A stretch of 64,000 nt of DNA from Unio delphinus (GCA_029339505.1 JAQISU010000167.1:1333001-1397000), one strand, 5' to 3'. Positions 22,253 through 32,687 are shown, counted from the stretch's first letter. Translations and numbers: made by a program. Notes: a model not told the origin generated them from the sequence alone.

Positions 22253-23509
22253 ATGTTAAAGTCTTCACCTGATACAGCATTTGATATAGAAGTACCGGTT
22301 CTCCAACATGAATCTTAACCCTATTATTAGTTTTATTCTTATAACGCAATACAACCAAATAGTCGATCAAGAATCGAACTTCAGGTTCAAGATACAAGTA
22401 AATATTTTCTACCCACTAAATCATTTATTGAAATAGAAGGAGAACTTGTAACAACTGCTCAAGATGTTAATAATGTACCAATACCATATGGCCCATATGT
22501 GCGAGTTGGTTTTGTCAATAACGGTATTATGGCGATGCTTAGTAGCGCTAGATATATGATTAATAGAAGAAAGATTGAATCTACTGAGCATGATGTCGAT
22601 GTTGCCACAACAATATTAGGTTTCGCTAGATATTCTGATGATTATAAAAGATCGGCGGGTCCATCAGCGATGTTTGCTAAGGATATTACTGATCACGCTG
22701 AACATGTTCAATATGTTAAAGTAAAGGCGATACGAGATGCTGCATTTGTTGACCCACCAGCTGGATATACGAGACTGGCTGCTGCTTTTGATATTATCAT
22801 TGATGTTAATGCTACCAATTTTAACTTATCATTGTCAACACGTACAGCGATGCTGCAAGGACCGCGTAGATTATTTTCATGTGTGATTCCACTATCTCAT
22901 ATTTTCGTATTTTGCAGGAATGTCCGAAAGGTTATCTTTGGAGTTAAACATACAGTAGTCCTCGTAAGAAAAAATGATAATGATGCAATCTGGCGAGGTT
23001 ATGGTGTTGCTGCTTGTAAAGTAAATGTCACAAAACTCTCATTATGGATGTTTGTAATTACTCCATCAATCACCGCAGAGGAAAAATTACTATAATTTAT
23101 GGATACAGGTGATAAATCATTGCTATCATGGTTAATAGTTACGACGGATATTATGGCGAGTTATATTAACGGTATATTTACATGGCATATGACATCAAAA
23201 CAGGGTGTTTCTGCACCGCAGCATATATTTGGCTACAGGATAAAACACGATTAAATTCACAAACACGCAGCCGTATGATATTTGATCAACTGGGTGTTTC
23301 TGAAGTCTCGTTAAGAATAAACGGTCAACCAGAACCATCCGAAGATATTGTACTTAATTATGGACAAAACCAAAAATGGCACGCGCATATCATAGTTTGC
23401 TGACATTTATGGGACGTGATCTAAATGTAGATACTGGGTTTCAAATATTGCAATTAGATTTTAAAAACTTGAAAACATGTAATACAGTTAGATCACTCGT
23501 ATTATTATA
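22253..23509 (+). pseudogene. Major capsid protein, double jelly roll (Polinton A)
   Basis: The longest open part (22499-23095) has the hallmarks of Polinton major capsid proteins as I know them: KYFLPTKSFIEIEGELV just upstream, FVNNGIMAMLSS, ATTILGFARYSDDYKRS, then PLSHIFVFCRNVRKVIFG and GVKHTVVLVRKNDNDAIW. The C-terminal part continues in other frames with LNSQTRSRMIFDQLGVSEV, LRINGQPEPSEDIVL and TFMGRDLNVDTGFQI, ending near 23509. At least three frame breaks (near 22320, 23095 and 23400) separate the parts. The protein would have been about 415 residues. Position directly before the glycine/alanine-rich minor protein is the usual Polinton arrangement. Confidence 0.85.
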
Positions 23510-23705
23510 AATGTCATATAGTCACGTTAGTCCTACTCTTGGTCAGATTAAAAAGATGCAATCGGATTCAGCTGAAAAAATGTGGAACTACGATATCGTT
23601 AAAACACAATCAGATCACTGGTGGTCAGAATAAACTATCACTAACAGCTCGTAAAAGTAAGCATTTCAATGATGCAAAAAAAAATTATAAGAAAGGTGTT
23701 CAGGT

Positions 23706-23768
<63 letters not shown>

Positions 23769-24009
23769 GAGCGCGATCAAAAACATGATTAAATCAGGTG
23801 GTATATTTCCACTTCTCGCTGCGTTGCCAGCATTGATTGCCACTGCCGCTCCCGCAGTCGCAAAAGCAGTTGGAACAGCGGCAGCAATGGCATTAAAGAA
23901 AGCAACTGGGAACGGATACAAACAGAAGGAAGGGGATCTAAGTCTACCAGGGACTCCGTATTCATGGTGCAGTGGAAAAGGTCTGAGGTTGCCAGGGGCG
24001 GTTTACTAA
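23510..24009 (+). pseudogene. Minor virion protein with hydrophobic core (Polinton A), (TC)n-interrupted
   Basis: An ATG at 23510 starts MSYSHVSPTLGQIKKMQSD. After a frameshift the reading continues with NQITGGQNKLSLTARK and KKGVQV, then a Ser-Leu dipeptide run encoded by a (TC)n microsatellite, then ASAIKNMIKSGGIF and a hydrophobic Ala-rich stretch (LLAALPALIATAAPAVAKAV). It ends with a glycine-rich tail. The order N-terminal LT.R block, KG..L block and hydrophobic Ala/Gly core is that of a widespread Polinton gene downstream of the capsid gene. The microsatellite lies exactly where that family has an uninterrupted linker, so it expanded inside the gene. Confidence 0.7.
23708..23766. repeat. 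(TC)n microsatellite inside the minor virion gene
   Basis: About 29 TC units. It is read in frame as alternating Ser-Leu on the plus strand and Arg-Glu on the minus strand. Confidence 0.95.
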
Positions 24010-24074
24010 AGCCGCTGTCAAATTTTGATTTACGTTATGTTGCTAAAAAAAATTAAGAAATAATTAAAAATAAA

Positions 24075-24446
24075 AAAACTTCAGAGGTGTTTTTATACGA
24101 GATCAATTACCTTACCCGCCTAACAACATGGAAACCGGTATTATTAATCTCGATAACAGCACCGGTCCAGGAACTCACTGGGTTGCATACGCAATTGATC
24201 CGCGTGGAATCGTTTATTTAGATTCATACGGTTAGCGCCACTTAAATAATTTATGCGTTATATACACCAATAATAAAAATCCTCGCTGGTACTCGACGCT
24301 AGCAGCACAGACAATAACCGACCCACCATTTATGCGACCAAGAAGTAATTAATGTACTTGATGCTATATCACAGTCGACTAAACCACACTATAAAACAGT
24401 ACACGAATATACGAGTCGAGTAATCACTTTTTTAGAAAGATTTTAA
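24075..24446 (+). pseudogene. Adenain-like cysteine protease (Polinton A)
   Basis: FRGVFIRDQLPYPPNN is followed by GIINLDNSTGPGTHWVAYAI with the catalytic His in GTHWV, and then YLDSYG with the conserved acidic residue region. A TAG follows YLDSYG, and after a frameshift near 24330 the block ICDQEVINVLDAIS occupies the place of the catalytic Cys motif, which is normally CGH. It ends at 24446. Adenovirus-type maturation proteases of Polintons have this His-Asp-Gln-Cys order. It lies in the capsid gene cluster. Two breaks and the degenerate Cys box make it inactive. Confidence 0.72.
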
Positions 24447-24453
24447 AATATAA

Positions 24454-25464
24454 TGATTGATATTTACGAGAAATCTGTCTCCAACCTAAAACACCCACCG
24501 GTGAAATTTCAGCAACCAAGGATGTAATTTTTTTGTATCGAGGATGAAACATCCGAAATGTTAAATTTTGCAAGTGTGGATCCAAACGAAATAGTCGTAT
24601 TTCAAGATAGACAGGGAAAATTAAAAATGAGTAATGTTTCCCTGAATCATATTATAGTTAAAATTAATGGAGTAACCAAAAACTCCATAGCGATGCTTGA
24701 TTCCACCGGTAATATTAAAACAGGGTTTTTTCCAACTGTGTTAGATAGTATTAATGATCGAGAAAAGAATCTGGTGATACACTGACAGACGAGCTCAACA
24801 TGAACTCGAACAAAATAACCAAACTTGGTAATACAACATTGGACAGTGACGCTTGTGAAAACACTATTTAGACAATCATCTATCAACACTGCGAGTCAAA
24901 TATAATACCACAGACAATAAACTATCATTGCTGCGAGACGAATATAAAACCACAGACGATAAACTAACAACGCTGAGGGCTGAGTATGATGTTCAGGTAA
25001 ACACATTTACAAATATCCGTAGGAATTTTAGAAAATTTGATGAGACCATTGATAATTTCTTTGGGAAACCACCAAATATCCCCAAGAAACTTTACGATCT
25101 TAAAACAACTATTGATACGATTAAACAAGCACAAGATAATATCGTTAATAATTTTCCTGTTAGCGCTGCATGACTTGATAAAATTAAAATACAGGATAAA
25201 CAAAATATTAATACCGTGTACTCGACACATCATGAATCTTTTACCTGGACACCTCAAAATATCATCATGCAAGTTATTGCAGATATCCGGGGTATTTATA
25301 GATTAATCTTACTTTCATCGTTACAGTTTAACGTATCATCAAGTATATCCACTGAAATTAATACTACAAGTGCAATAATAGATACCGGCGTCATGCAAAT
25401 GTTTACAATAACTTCAATTGATGGTAATTTAGCATCAATATCAACACATGGTATGTGTAATTAA
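24454..25464 (+). pseudogene. Fibre-like coiled-coil structural protein remnant (Polinton A)
   Basis: Pieces in several frames form one region. The N-terminal part from 24454 leads to NFASVDPNEIVVFQDRQGKL (24558-24785). Then comes MNSNKITKLGNTTLDSDAC (24800-24870), which matches the NKITNLGDP.LDSDA motif common at the start of phage and virus fibre repeats. A coiled coil follows with DDKLTTLRAEYDVQV and FRKFDETIDNFFG (24928-25173), and then a Ser/Ile/Thr-rich piece (25216-25464). Repeated short stretches around 24890-24960 (AAACCACAGACGAT) suggest internal duplication. Five or more breaks. The fibre call rests on the NKITKLG motif and on position. Confidence 0.45.
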
Positions 25465-25494
25465 TAAATCATTTAAGTAAATAATATAATGAAT

Positions 25495-26030
25495 GTCCAA
25501 CAATATCGATAAGATCAAGTGTGCGAGTTTCAAACTAAACTAAAAAATCTCATTGACGTGTATCAGGTAAAAATAAAAAAATACCGCAGGCGTATTACCC
25601 GAGTTGACATAATAGTGTATTCGGTTTCAAGTGTTATTGCTGGAACGGGTATAATGTTATCAGCGGTAACCGCGTTGGCACCTGTAGTTGTTACAATTTG
25701 TGTTTCAGAAGCAACAACCATTACAGGAATTCTTAATATTAGTGTCAAAAAATATCCACATGCAGTCAAAATAAACTAAACGAGTATATGATTAAATTGC
25801 ATATCACCGCTGGTGCATATTCTCCAATATCTTCGTTGAGATCTAGTCTCGACGATACAGTGATATCCGATAACGAGTTCTCGGCGATGATTAACATCTA
25901 CAATACAGCGACATCAAAATCAGAAAAACATAACAATAATAACAATGACATGGGCAACGGGATTACTACAAAAGATAGCCGCAAACACAGCCCCATTAAA
26001 GACAACAATGATTTCAAGAACCTCAACTAA
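25495..26030 (+). pseudogene. Membrane-segment protein (Polinton A)
   Basis: An N-terminal KIKKYRRRITRVDIIVYSVS is followed by two hydrophobic segments (VIAGTGIMLSAVTALAPVVV and an ITGILNISV stretch) and KKYPHAVKIN, stopping at 25779. The next frame continues with RSSLDDTVISDNEFSAMIN (25788-26030). The arrangement of basic helix, paired hydrophobic segments, then a KH.KI-type helix and an ISD.EF motif recurs in Polinton genes that I remember from cnidarians and molluscs, function unknown. One frameshift joins the halves. Confidence 0.5.
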
Positions 26031-26644
26031 CTCTGAATTTAAAATAAATTTCCCAACGGCAATTCCGGTAAAGGAAATCACGCTAGCAAAAGTACGAGTA
26101 TATTACCTCTGGCCAAATATTAGATCAAAACCATTCGCGGGTCAGCATCCGAATATTTATCTGGTGTTTGCAAATAAAAATGATGATGGAAACCCTGAAT
26201 GGAACGTTGTTTCTATACCATCCGGTAATCATCAAATCGAACAGATCAATAATGAAATCCAACGTGAAATAAAATCCATTACGGGAAAAGAATAAACAAA
26301 ATTGTTATAATAGTCCACGAACCGACATTATCAAACGCGATCGAGATAACTCACCATGCTATGTTGTAGATAATTATCAGTCATCGCTCAGAACCGTGCT
26401 AGGATGGCCTGAAATTATTCCTCCACTAGAACCATCGAAGTCTGATTATACCACGGATAATAAATCATATCGTGAAATTACCCCATCATATAAAAACGAC
26501 ATCCTCGATATAAAAAGTTTAACATTGGGTACTGATTTTTTATTTCGAGGAGGGGGAGGGGGAGCATTCTGGGTAATACCGCATCTCTGGGGAGAAGGAA
26601 AAAAGTATAAAAGATGGTGGAGAGATTTATTTATGAGCGAATAG
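25945..26644 (+). pseudogene. Minor (penton-like) capsid protein (Polinton A)
   Basis: The first open part (25945-26295) has INFPTAIPVKEITLAKVRVY, YYLWPNIRS and VVSIPSGNHQIEQINNEIQ. After a stop it continues in another frame with RDNSPCYVVDNYQSSLRTVL, GWPEIIPP and a C-terminal block DILDIKSLTLGTDFLF. Polinton penton-like single jelly-roll proteins share the strand order with IP.G.Y.IE.IN, an SS.R..LG(F/W) block and a late NI...DII.I strand. The C-terminal glycine run encoded at 26550-26570 looks degenerate. Two frame breaks. Confidence 0.6.
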
Positions 26645-26997
26645 GAGAGGAGACTGGATCTATATCCATTCTCCCACATCACATTATTGAAATCTTTAGT
26701 ACGGTCAATCAAGAACATATTCAACAACTACAGCTACTACAGAAGGCTTTCCATGAGTCTAATCGGGGTGAAATAATTAAACGAATTGAAATATTAAATC
26801 AACTTGTATCCGACATGGAATATATCAACCAGCGAGTAATTCAGGCAACAACTGATCATAATGATTACAACACAAATCGTTATAAAGAAATTTTTAATGA
26901 ATATAAAATAACAGAAGCTGATCGACCGAATTTCAAGTTTCTTGGATTTAACTCAAACGAACTAAACAAATCTGTGAGTAAGTATTTTTATAAATGA
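26614..26997 (+). CDS. Unrecognised 127-aa Polinton A protein
   Basis: This is one of the few intact frames in the element. From MVERFIYERIGEE it is predicted mostly helical, with HIQQLQLLQKAFHES, a charged helix IIKRIEILNQLVSDM, and a C-terminal FKFLGFNSNELNKSV. There is no signal peptide, no transmembrane segment and only few cysteines. I do not recognise it. It is the last plus-strand gene before the tandem array and may include part of the preceding frame. It could be an open frame that survived by chance. Confidence 0.4.
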   Translation: MVERFIYERIGEETGSISILPHHIIEIFSTVNQEHIQQLQLLQKAFHESNRGEIIKRIEILNQLVSDMEYINQRVIQATTDHNDYNTNRYKEIFNEYKITEADRPNFKFLGFNSNELNKSVSKYFYK

Positions 26998-27385
26998 AAT
27001 CGGTCGATTTTCGTGATTTTTAGTACTAAATTCCCTATCAGAATGTGAATCGGAATGTGTCAATCGGACGATTTTCATGATTTTTAATAGTAAATATCCT
27101 ATCCTAATGTGTGAATCGGACGATTCTTTTTATTTTTAGTAATAAATACCCTAACAAAATTTGTAAATATGTCAGTGTGTCAGTAAAATATTTTCAGTCG
27201 GATAATACAATTATTGTGAAATCAATCCCCTGATGAAATCAGGGTGCACTATTTTTACCAGTAAAAATCCTATCCTCGCTAATAAAACGAACCGTCAGAA
27301 TAAGTCAAAAATCAAAACCAGGAATATTGACCGGAATTGACAAACCGTATTAAGAATTAGCGTATCCTGTGACCGCGGTTTTTTT
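26998..27385. repeat. Three 55-60 bp direct repeats before the array
   Basis: The block AATCGGACGATTTTCATGAT plus TTTTAGTAGTAAATACCCTA plus TC.GAATGTGTG occurs three times in imperfect form, near 26999, 27061 and 27114. The stretch from 27180 to 27385 has no recognised content and ends at the left breakpoint of the tandem array, TTTTTTTATGG. Confidence 0.7.
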
Positions 27386-28437
27386 ATGGAATTTACCCGA
27401 TAAATGAAAAGCCAAGTGTTGAAAACCTAAAACGTATGAAACTGTCAAATATAAATCGTGTAGCCGTACGAGTAATAGAGCATTTTACGTTACGTGGAAA
27501 CGGTCTAACGGATCTGAGAAGTAGGATGATAAACAAATGAGCTTTATCAGTCAAGGATACTGGTGGTACAATAAAAGATGTGGCTAAACTTAACATCTTA
27601 ACATCATTATGATTTCCAATAATTGTAGATTGCAGTCAGATAAAATCCAATGTGAAATAGCACGTAAAATAATTTCAGAAATAAATATAAATGATTTTTG
27701 GGAAGCGTGGATACCAAACGATTAGATAGTGGCAAGTAGAACGATAGTCAGAGACAAACTTCAACAGCGGTTGTTTCAATTACATAAACAAATATTCCCA
27801 ACGCTTTTAGTGCCGTTATGTTATAAATCAGCTGATACACGAAGACAGAATATTGAAGTTGATATTCCAGGGCACCTGACAGGAAAACAGACTCTCGTAT
27901 TAAATGATATTGTTCTGGTCATTATCAATGTTATCGAATATGCACTGCGCGCTGACAAATCTCCCTGGACATTAGGATACTCAATGACGATACACTCATC
28001 TCAGGGATTAACCATCTCTGATACAGTTGTTTGGATCGTAGATGATCGCATCGAGTGGTCGAATAATTTATCTCGCAGTGTCACGAGTTAGAAGAATAAA
28101 TTAACTTCATAGAGTCATTTTAGATTCTAATGACACCAGCAACAATGAAATTATAAGCGTTGATATAATATGTATTAAAAAACACTCGCTGGTTATAAAC
28201 AGAGCGACAAAAAATAATAATGCAAAATTTGAAATTGATGTTGAATTTATAATGATGCTAAAACAACAACAGAATAATCACTGCGCCAGCTGTAATTGTA
28301 TAATGCTACGGTATTGATCTAAACACAAACATCCACGCCAATTTACAAAGAACAGAAAAGATAGCAGTCGTGGTCATATACGAGAAAAGGTTATGCTGAC
28401 CTGTCTTGAGTGTAATAGACGCAGAGGTGCTAGTTAA
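27386..28437 (+). pseudogene. Pif1-like helicase C-terminus with HNH domain, unit 1
   Basis: The reading starts mid-gene (INEKPSVENLKRMK in other copies). The open part 27729-28091 carries LQQRLFQLHKQIFPTLL, NIEVDIPG, and the SF1 motifs GYSMTIHSSQGLTISD and VVWIVDDRIEWSNNL typical of Pif1/RecD-type helicases just before motif VI. After stops, the C-terminal part (28200-28437) reads NNHCASCNCIML, FTKNRKDSSRGHIREK and LTCLECNRRRG, an HNH-type zinc/nuclease module with two Cys pairs and the DxxxxGH-like core. I recall helicase-HNH fusions from Polintons and large DNA viruses. No helicase N-terminus with Walker boxes is present upstream. This copy has extra stops, including TAG at 27722. Confidence 0.78.
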
Positions 28438-29343
28438 GTGATCGTGGTGGTATCACTTGCAACTGTTCACGTGTAAATCCACGACGAAGAGCAGTTGAAT
28501 CTAATCTGCAGATTGCGGATCTACCCGTGGATCTTGTTATATTAGATATTTTATGTGCAGTAACACTCCATATAGGACCAGAAGTTCTTTTTTACCACCT
28601 TCAAGTTCACCTGGTTCATATAAATATCTCACAGTGACATTACAGAGTAAATGTTATTTTGAAAAATCATTTTGTAAATGGGGTATATATTTATTTTGGA
28701 TCGCGTTATTTGGTTTCATATTGATTGTTCGAGTAATTTCATTATTTAACGCAGCTATCACAGTTGGTAATCTTGCAACCCATTCACGAGATCTATTGTG
28801 TTGAATACATTCCTTCGCGTATTGATATCCTAAAAAAACGCTCAGCAAGAGTTCGATTTAATCGTTCAACAATTACCTGATCGCGGTGTATTGCAGTAAG
28901 TCCTTGTCTGATGGTGACATTATGTTGCTTCATTAATGATAACACCGCACCCTGAAATTCCTTGCCAGGATCAACTTGTAGCAGATTTGACCATTGCAAA
29001 GGTCCTCGTCGATAAATTCGTTCAAACGCAGAAGCTACTTCTGATGCTCCCTTTGTGAATAATGGCTAATCTTCTTTGTATCTACATCAGCTACAGTTAA
29101 AACGGACTTGTAAGTCCGTCTTTTGACAGTATCATGTGAGAGAAATAATATATCCACCTGATGAACTTCATTTGGAACGCTGACATCAAAATGTGCAAAG
29201 TGAATTTGTTTAGGCGGTGGTAGATAAATCTGCCATATCGCCTGTCTTGATAACCAATCTGCTGCAATATCTTCTTTGACTTTTGCTGCTTTGGCGAGTT
29301 TATTAATTGCTGATTAACCCCTCCAGTATCCTCTTGGGGAATA
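28430..29343 (-). pseudogene. Polinton integrase (retroviral DDE type), unit 1
   Basis: Reading down from 29343: YSPRGYWRG, then KEDIAADWLSRQAIWQIYL, HFDVSVPNEVHQVDILFL with the first catalytic Asp, YKSVLTVADVD, VDPGKEFQGA with the second Asp region, and HRDQVIVERLNRTLAER with the catalytic Glu. Next come EWVARLPTVIAALNNEITR and the C-terminal VRYLYEPGELEGG and RRGFTREQLQVIP, ending at 28430. These are the conserved blocks of Polinton integrases in full order. Breaks occur near 28590, 28850, 29000 and 29070, several at A or T homopolymers. It converges on the helicase-HNH gene with a few bases of overlap. Confidence 0.88.
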
Positions 29344-29365
29344 ATAAATATATTCTATAATAATA

Positions 29366-29885
29366 TTAATTACCAGCACCTACTATCAGTTTACTCTTCA
29401 TCGCAGATCTTACTAACCAGTTAGCTAATGATTCATTGAAAGATTTATTCGTAATATAAGTTAACGCGTGAATCGATTTCACATCTGCGATATGTCTATG
29501 TTCCAGATTGTTGCTTTTATAAGCAGCATCATGAGCATGACAAGCCGGATCAATTTCATTTATAGGATATTCACCTGGTCTTGGTTGGTCTTGGCTATCA
29601 AGTCGGATATCGAGTCTATTTCCAGGGCCGCAGTAATTATATCATGGAAGATGCTTTCCCCCTGGGTATTTGGCTATGGAGTCCCTGTGATTTTTGTCAA
29701 TTTTTCTGCAATATCACCTCGTTGTTTTCTAAATCATCACACGATTTTACAGAAATAAATCTAATTTTTTTGTATCATACTGTGCGCACTTGCCGGTGTG
29801 CGCTGATCTGTTATTTTTTGTTGTAATTGTTGTTAAGTCTATTTGTGCTAGTACGCGTCTTACATTTGACACAATATGGATCCAT
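29366..29885 (-). pseudogene. Zinc-ribbon plus phospholipase A2 gene, unit 1
   Basis: An ATG at 29885 starts MDPYCVKCKTRTST, a CxxC half of a small zinc ribbon resembling DUF5679. The second half appears in another frame as GKCAQYDTKK, with one Cys replaced by Tyr. After another break the gene ends with a secreted-PLA2-like domain: AKYP.EKHLP, calcium-loop-like YNYCGPGNRLD, and the catalytic pair in INEIDPACHAHDAAYKS, stopping at 29366. The GPGN loop and HD pair match parvovirus-type and Polinton PLA2 domains. A TGA at 29644-29642, just before the calcium loop, is shared by units 1-8. The gene lies head to tail with the integrase (23-bp gap). Confidence 0.8.
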
Positions 29886-29904
29886 AATTTATTTATAATA
29901 ACAT

Positions 29905-30177
29905 GAATTAATTGATTTTTCGGCGACAAAAGCAAGAGAACCTGTTAAACACCATGCGGAGCTACCAAATTCTATCAGAATGATTATCACAAGTCCGTCT
30001 GGAAGTGGCAAGACCCAACTGTTACTCTGATAATGAGATGGTCAAAATGGGACAGGCTGTATTTAGTGGCACCATCTGTAGATGATCAAAGATATTACGA
30101 TGTGTTACAAGATTTTAACGAGAACGCGAAATCATTAAATGAAGATGAAGATGTAATTGAATTTATTATTGATATCA
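29905..30177 (+). pseudogene. Packaging ATPase 5' part, unit 1
   Basis: The reading ELIDFSATKAREPVKHHAE leads to the P-loop SPSGSGKTQLL. A 4-bp deletion of TTAC after CTGTTAC shifts the frame. YLVAPSVDDQRYYDVL continues in the other frame, and at GATATCA the sequence jumps into the helicase of unit 2 through the filler TTATTGATTT. Walker B is absent. Confidence 0.8.
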
Positions 30178-30187
30178 TTATTGATTT

Positions 30188-31239
30188 ATGGAATTTACCC
30201 GATAAATGAAAAGCCAAGTGTTGAGAACCTAAAACGTATGAAACAGTCAAATATAAATCGTGTAGCCGTACGAGTAATAGAACATTTTACGTTACGTGGA
30301 AACGGTCTAACGGATCTGAGACGTAGCAAGATAAACAAATGAGCTTTATCAGTCAAGGATACTGGTGGTACAATAAAAGATGTGGCTAAACTTAACATCT
30401 TAACATCATTAAGATTCCCAATAACTGTAGATTGCAGTCAGATAAAATCCAATGTGAAATAGCACGTAAAATAATTTCAAAAACAAATATAAATGATTTT
30501 TGGGAAGCGTTGAGACCAAACGATTTGATAGTGGCAAGTAGAAAGATAGTCAGAGACAAACTTCAACAGCGGTTGTTTCAATTACATAAAGAAATATTCC
30601 CAACGCTTTTAGTGCCGTTATGTTATAGATCAGCTGATACACGAAGACAGAATATTGAAGTTGATATTCCAGGGCACCTGACAGGAAAACAGACTCTCGT
30701 ATTAAATGATATTGTTCTGGTCATTATCAATGTTATCAAATATGCACTGCGCGCTGACAAATCTCCCTGGACGTTAGGATACTCAATGACGATACACTCA
30801 TCTCAGGGGTTAACCATCTCTGATACAGTTGTTTGGATCGTAGATGATCGCATCGAGTGGTCGAATAATTTATCTCGCAGTGTCACGAGTAAGAAGAATA
30901 AATTAACTTCATAGAGTCATTTTAGATTCTAATGACACCAGCAACAATGAAATTGTCAGCGTTGATATAATATGCATTAAAAAACACTCGCTGGTTATAA
31001 ACAGAGCGACAAAAAATAATAATGCAAAATTTGAAATTGATGTTGAATTTATAATGATGCTAAAACAACAACAAAATAATCACTGCGACAGCTGTAATTG
31101 TATAATGCTACGGTATTGATCTAAACACAAAAATCCACGCCAATTTACAAAGAACAGAAAAGATAGCAGTCGTGGTCATATACGATAAAAGGTTAGGCTG
31201 ACCCGTCTTGAGTGTAATAGACGCAGAGGTGCTAGATAA
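30188..31239 (+). pseudogene. Helicase C-terminus with HNH, unit 2
   Basis: Same content as unit 1, L type. The open part 30432-30914 begins MQSDKIQCEIARKIIS and runs past the W-type stop to KKNKLTS. The HNH part has CDSCN instead of CASCN. Confidence 0.75.
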
Positions 31240-32145
31240 GTGATCGTGGTTGTATCACTTGCAACTGTTCACGTGTAAATCCACGACGAAGAGCAGTTGA
31301 ATCTAATCTGCAGATTGCGGATCTGCCCGTGGATCTTGTTATATTAGATATTTTATGTGCAGTAACACTCCATATAGGACCAGAAGTTCTTTTTTACCAC
31401 CTTCAAGTTCACCTGGTTCATATAAATATCTCACAGTGACATTACAGAGTAAATGTTATTTTGAAAAATCATTTTGTAAATGGGGTATATATTTATTTTG
31501 GATCGCGTTATTTGGTTTCATATTGATTGTTCGAGTAATTTCATTATTTAACGCAGCTATCACAGTTGGTAATCTTGCAACCCATTCACGAGATCTATTG
31601 TGTTGAATACATTCCTTCGCGTATTGATATCCTAAAAAAACGCTCAGCAAGAGTTCGATTTAATCGTTCAACAATTACCTGATCGCGGTGTATTGCAGTA
31701 AGTCCTTGTCTGATGGTGACATTATGTTGCTTCATTAATGATAACACCGCACCCTGAAATTCCTTGCCAGGATCAACTTGTAGCAGATTTGACCATTGCA
31801 AAGGTCCTCGTCGATAAATTCGTTCAAACGCAGAAGCTACTTCTGATGCTCCCTTTGTGAATAATGGCTAATCTTCTTTGTATCTACATCAGCTACAGTT
31901 AAAACGGACTTGTAAGTCCGTCTTTTGACAGTATCATGTGAGAGAAATAATATATCCACCTGATGAACTTCATTTGGAACGCTGACATCAAAATGTGCAA
32001 AGTGAATTTGTTTAGGCGGTGGTAGATAAATCTGCCATATCGCCTGTCTTGATAACCAATCTGCTGCAATATCTTCTTTGACTTTTGCTGCTTTGGCGAG
32101 TTTATTAATTGCTGATTAACCCCTCCAGTATCCTCTTGGGGAATA
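31232..32145 (-). pseudogene. Polinton integrase, unit 2
   Basis: The same blocks and breaks as in unit 1. Open fragments are 31801-31595 (DPGKEF to LNRTLAER) and 31650-31456. Confidence 0.85.
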
Positions 32146-32167
32146 ATAAATATATTCTATAATAATA

Positions 32168-32687
32168 TTAATTACCAGCACCTACTATCAGTTTACTCTT
32201 CATCGCAGATCTTACTAACCAGTTAGCTAATGATTCATTGAAAGATTTATTCGTAATATAAGTTAACGCGTGAATCGATTTCACATCTGCCATATGTCTA
32301 TGTTCCAGATTGTTGCTTTTATAAGCAGCATCATGAGCATGACAAGCCGGATCAATTTCATTTATAGGATATTCACCTGGTCTTGGTTGGTCTTGGCTAT
32401 CAAGTCGGATATCGAGTCTATTTCCAGGGCCGCAGTAATTATATCATGGAAGATGCTTTCCCCCTGGGTATTTGGCTATGGAGTCCCTGTGATTTTTGTC
32501 AATTTTTCTGCAATATCACCTCGTTGTTTTCTAAATCATCACACGATTTTACAGAAATAAATCTAATTTTTTTGTATCATACTGTGCGCACTTGCCGGTG
32601 TGCGCTGATCTGTTATTTTTTGTTGTAATTGTTGTTAAGTCTATTTGTGCTAGTACGCGTCTTACATTTGACACAATATGGATCCAT
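32168..32687 (-). pseudogene. Zinc-ribbon plus phospholipase A2, unit 2
   Basis: CVKC, YCGPGN and CHAHDAAY are present. The TGA before the calcium loop is retained. A C/G change near 32290 alters one residue compared with unit 1. Confidence 0.78.

Larger units (their letters stand above)
27386..30187 (+). repeat. Tandem unit 1 of 9 (2802 bp)
   Basis: First copy of the 2.8-kb Polinton segment. It contains the helicase-HNH remnant (27386-28437), the integrase (28430-29343, minus), the zinc-ribbon/PLA2 gene (29366-29885, minus) and the ATPase 5' part (29905-30177). The left flank (GACCGCGGTTTTTTT) differs from all other units. Its helicase part is the most divergent in the array and resembles the W type (EAW), and its ATPase lacks the tetranucleotide TTAC (type A). 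Confidence 0.93.

Noticed and set aside
23700..23921. Minus-strand frame with Arg-Glu repeats
   Set aside because: It is antisense to the minor virion gene and the TC tract.
27393..27596. 67-codon minus-strand frame repeated nine times
   Set aside because: It is antisense to the helicase segment and has no recognisable motif.
28553..28804. 83-codon plus-strand frame with hydrophobic stretch in each array unit
   Set aside because: It lies antisense to conserved integrase blocks and is lost in units 3 and 8 by a single substitution, so it is not maintained.
29468..29826. Open frames of 81 and 96 codons on the plus strand, repeated in most array units
   Set aside because: They are antisense shadows of the phospholipase A2 gene. 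The minus-strand frame has the recognisable YCGPGN and HD motifs, the plus frames nothing.
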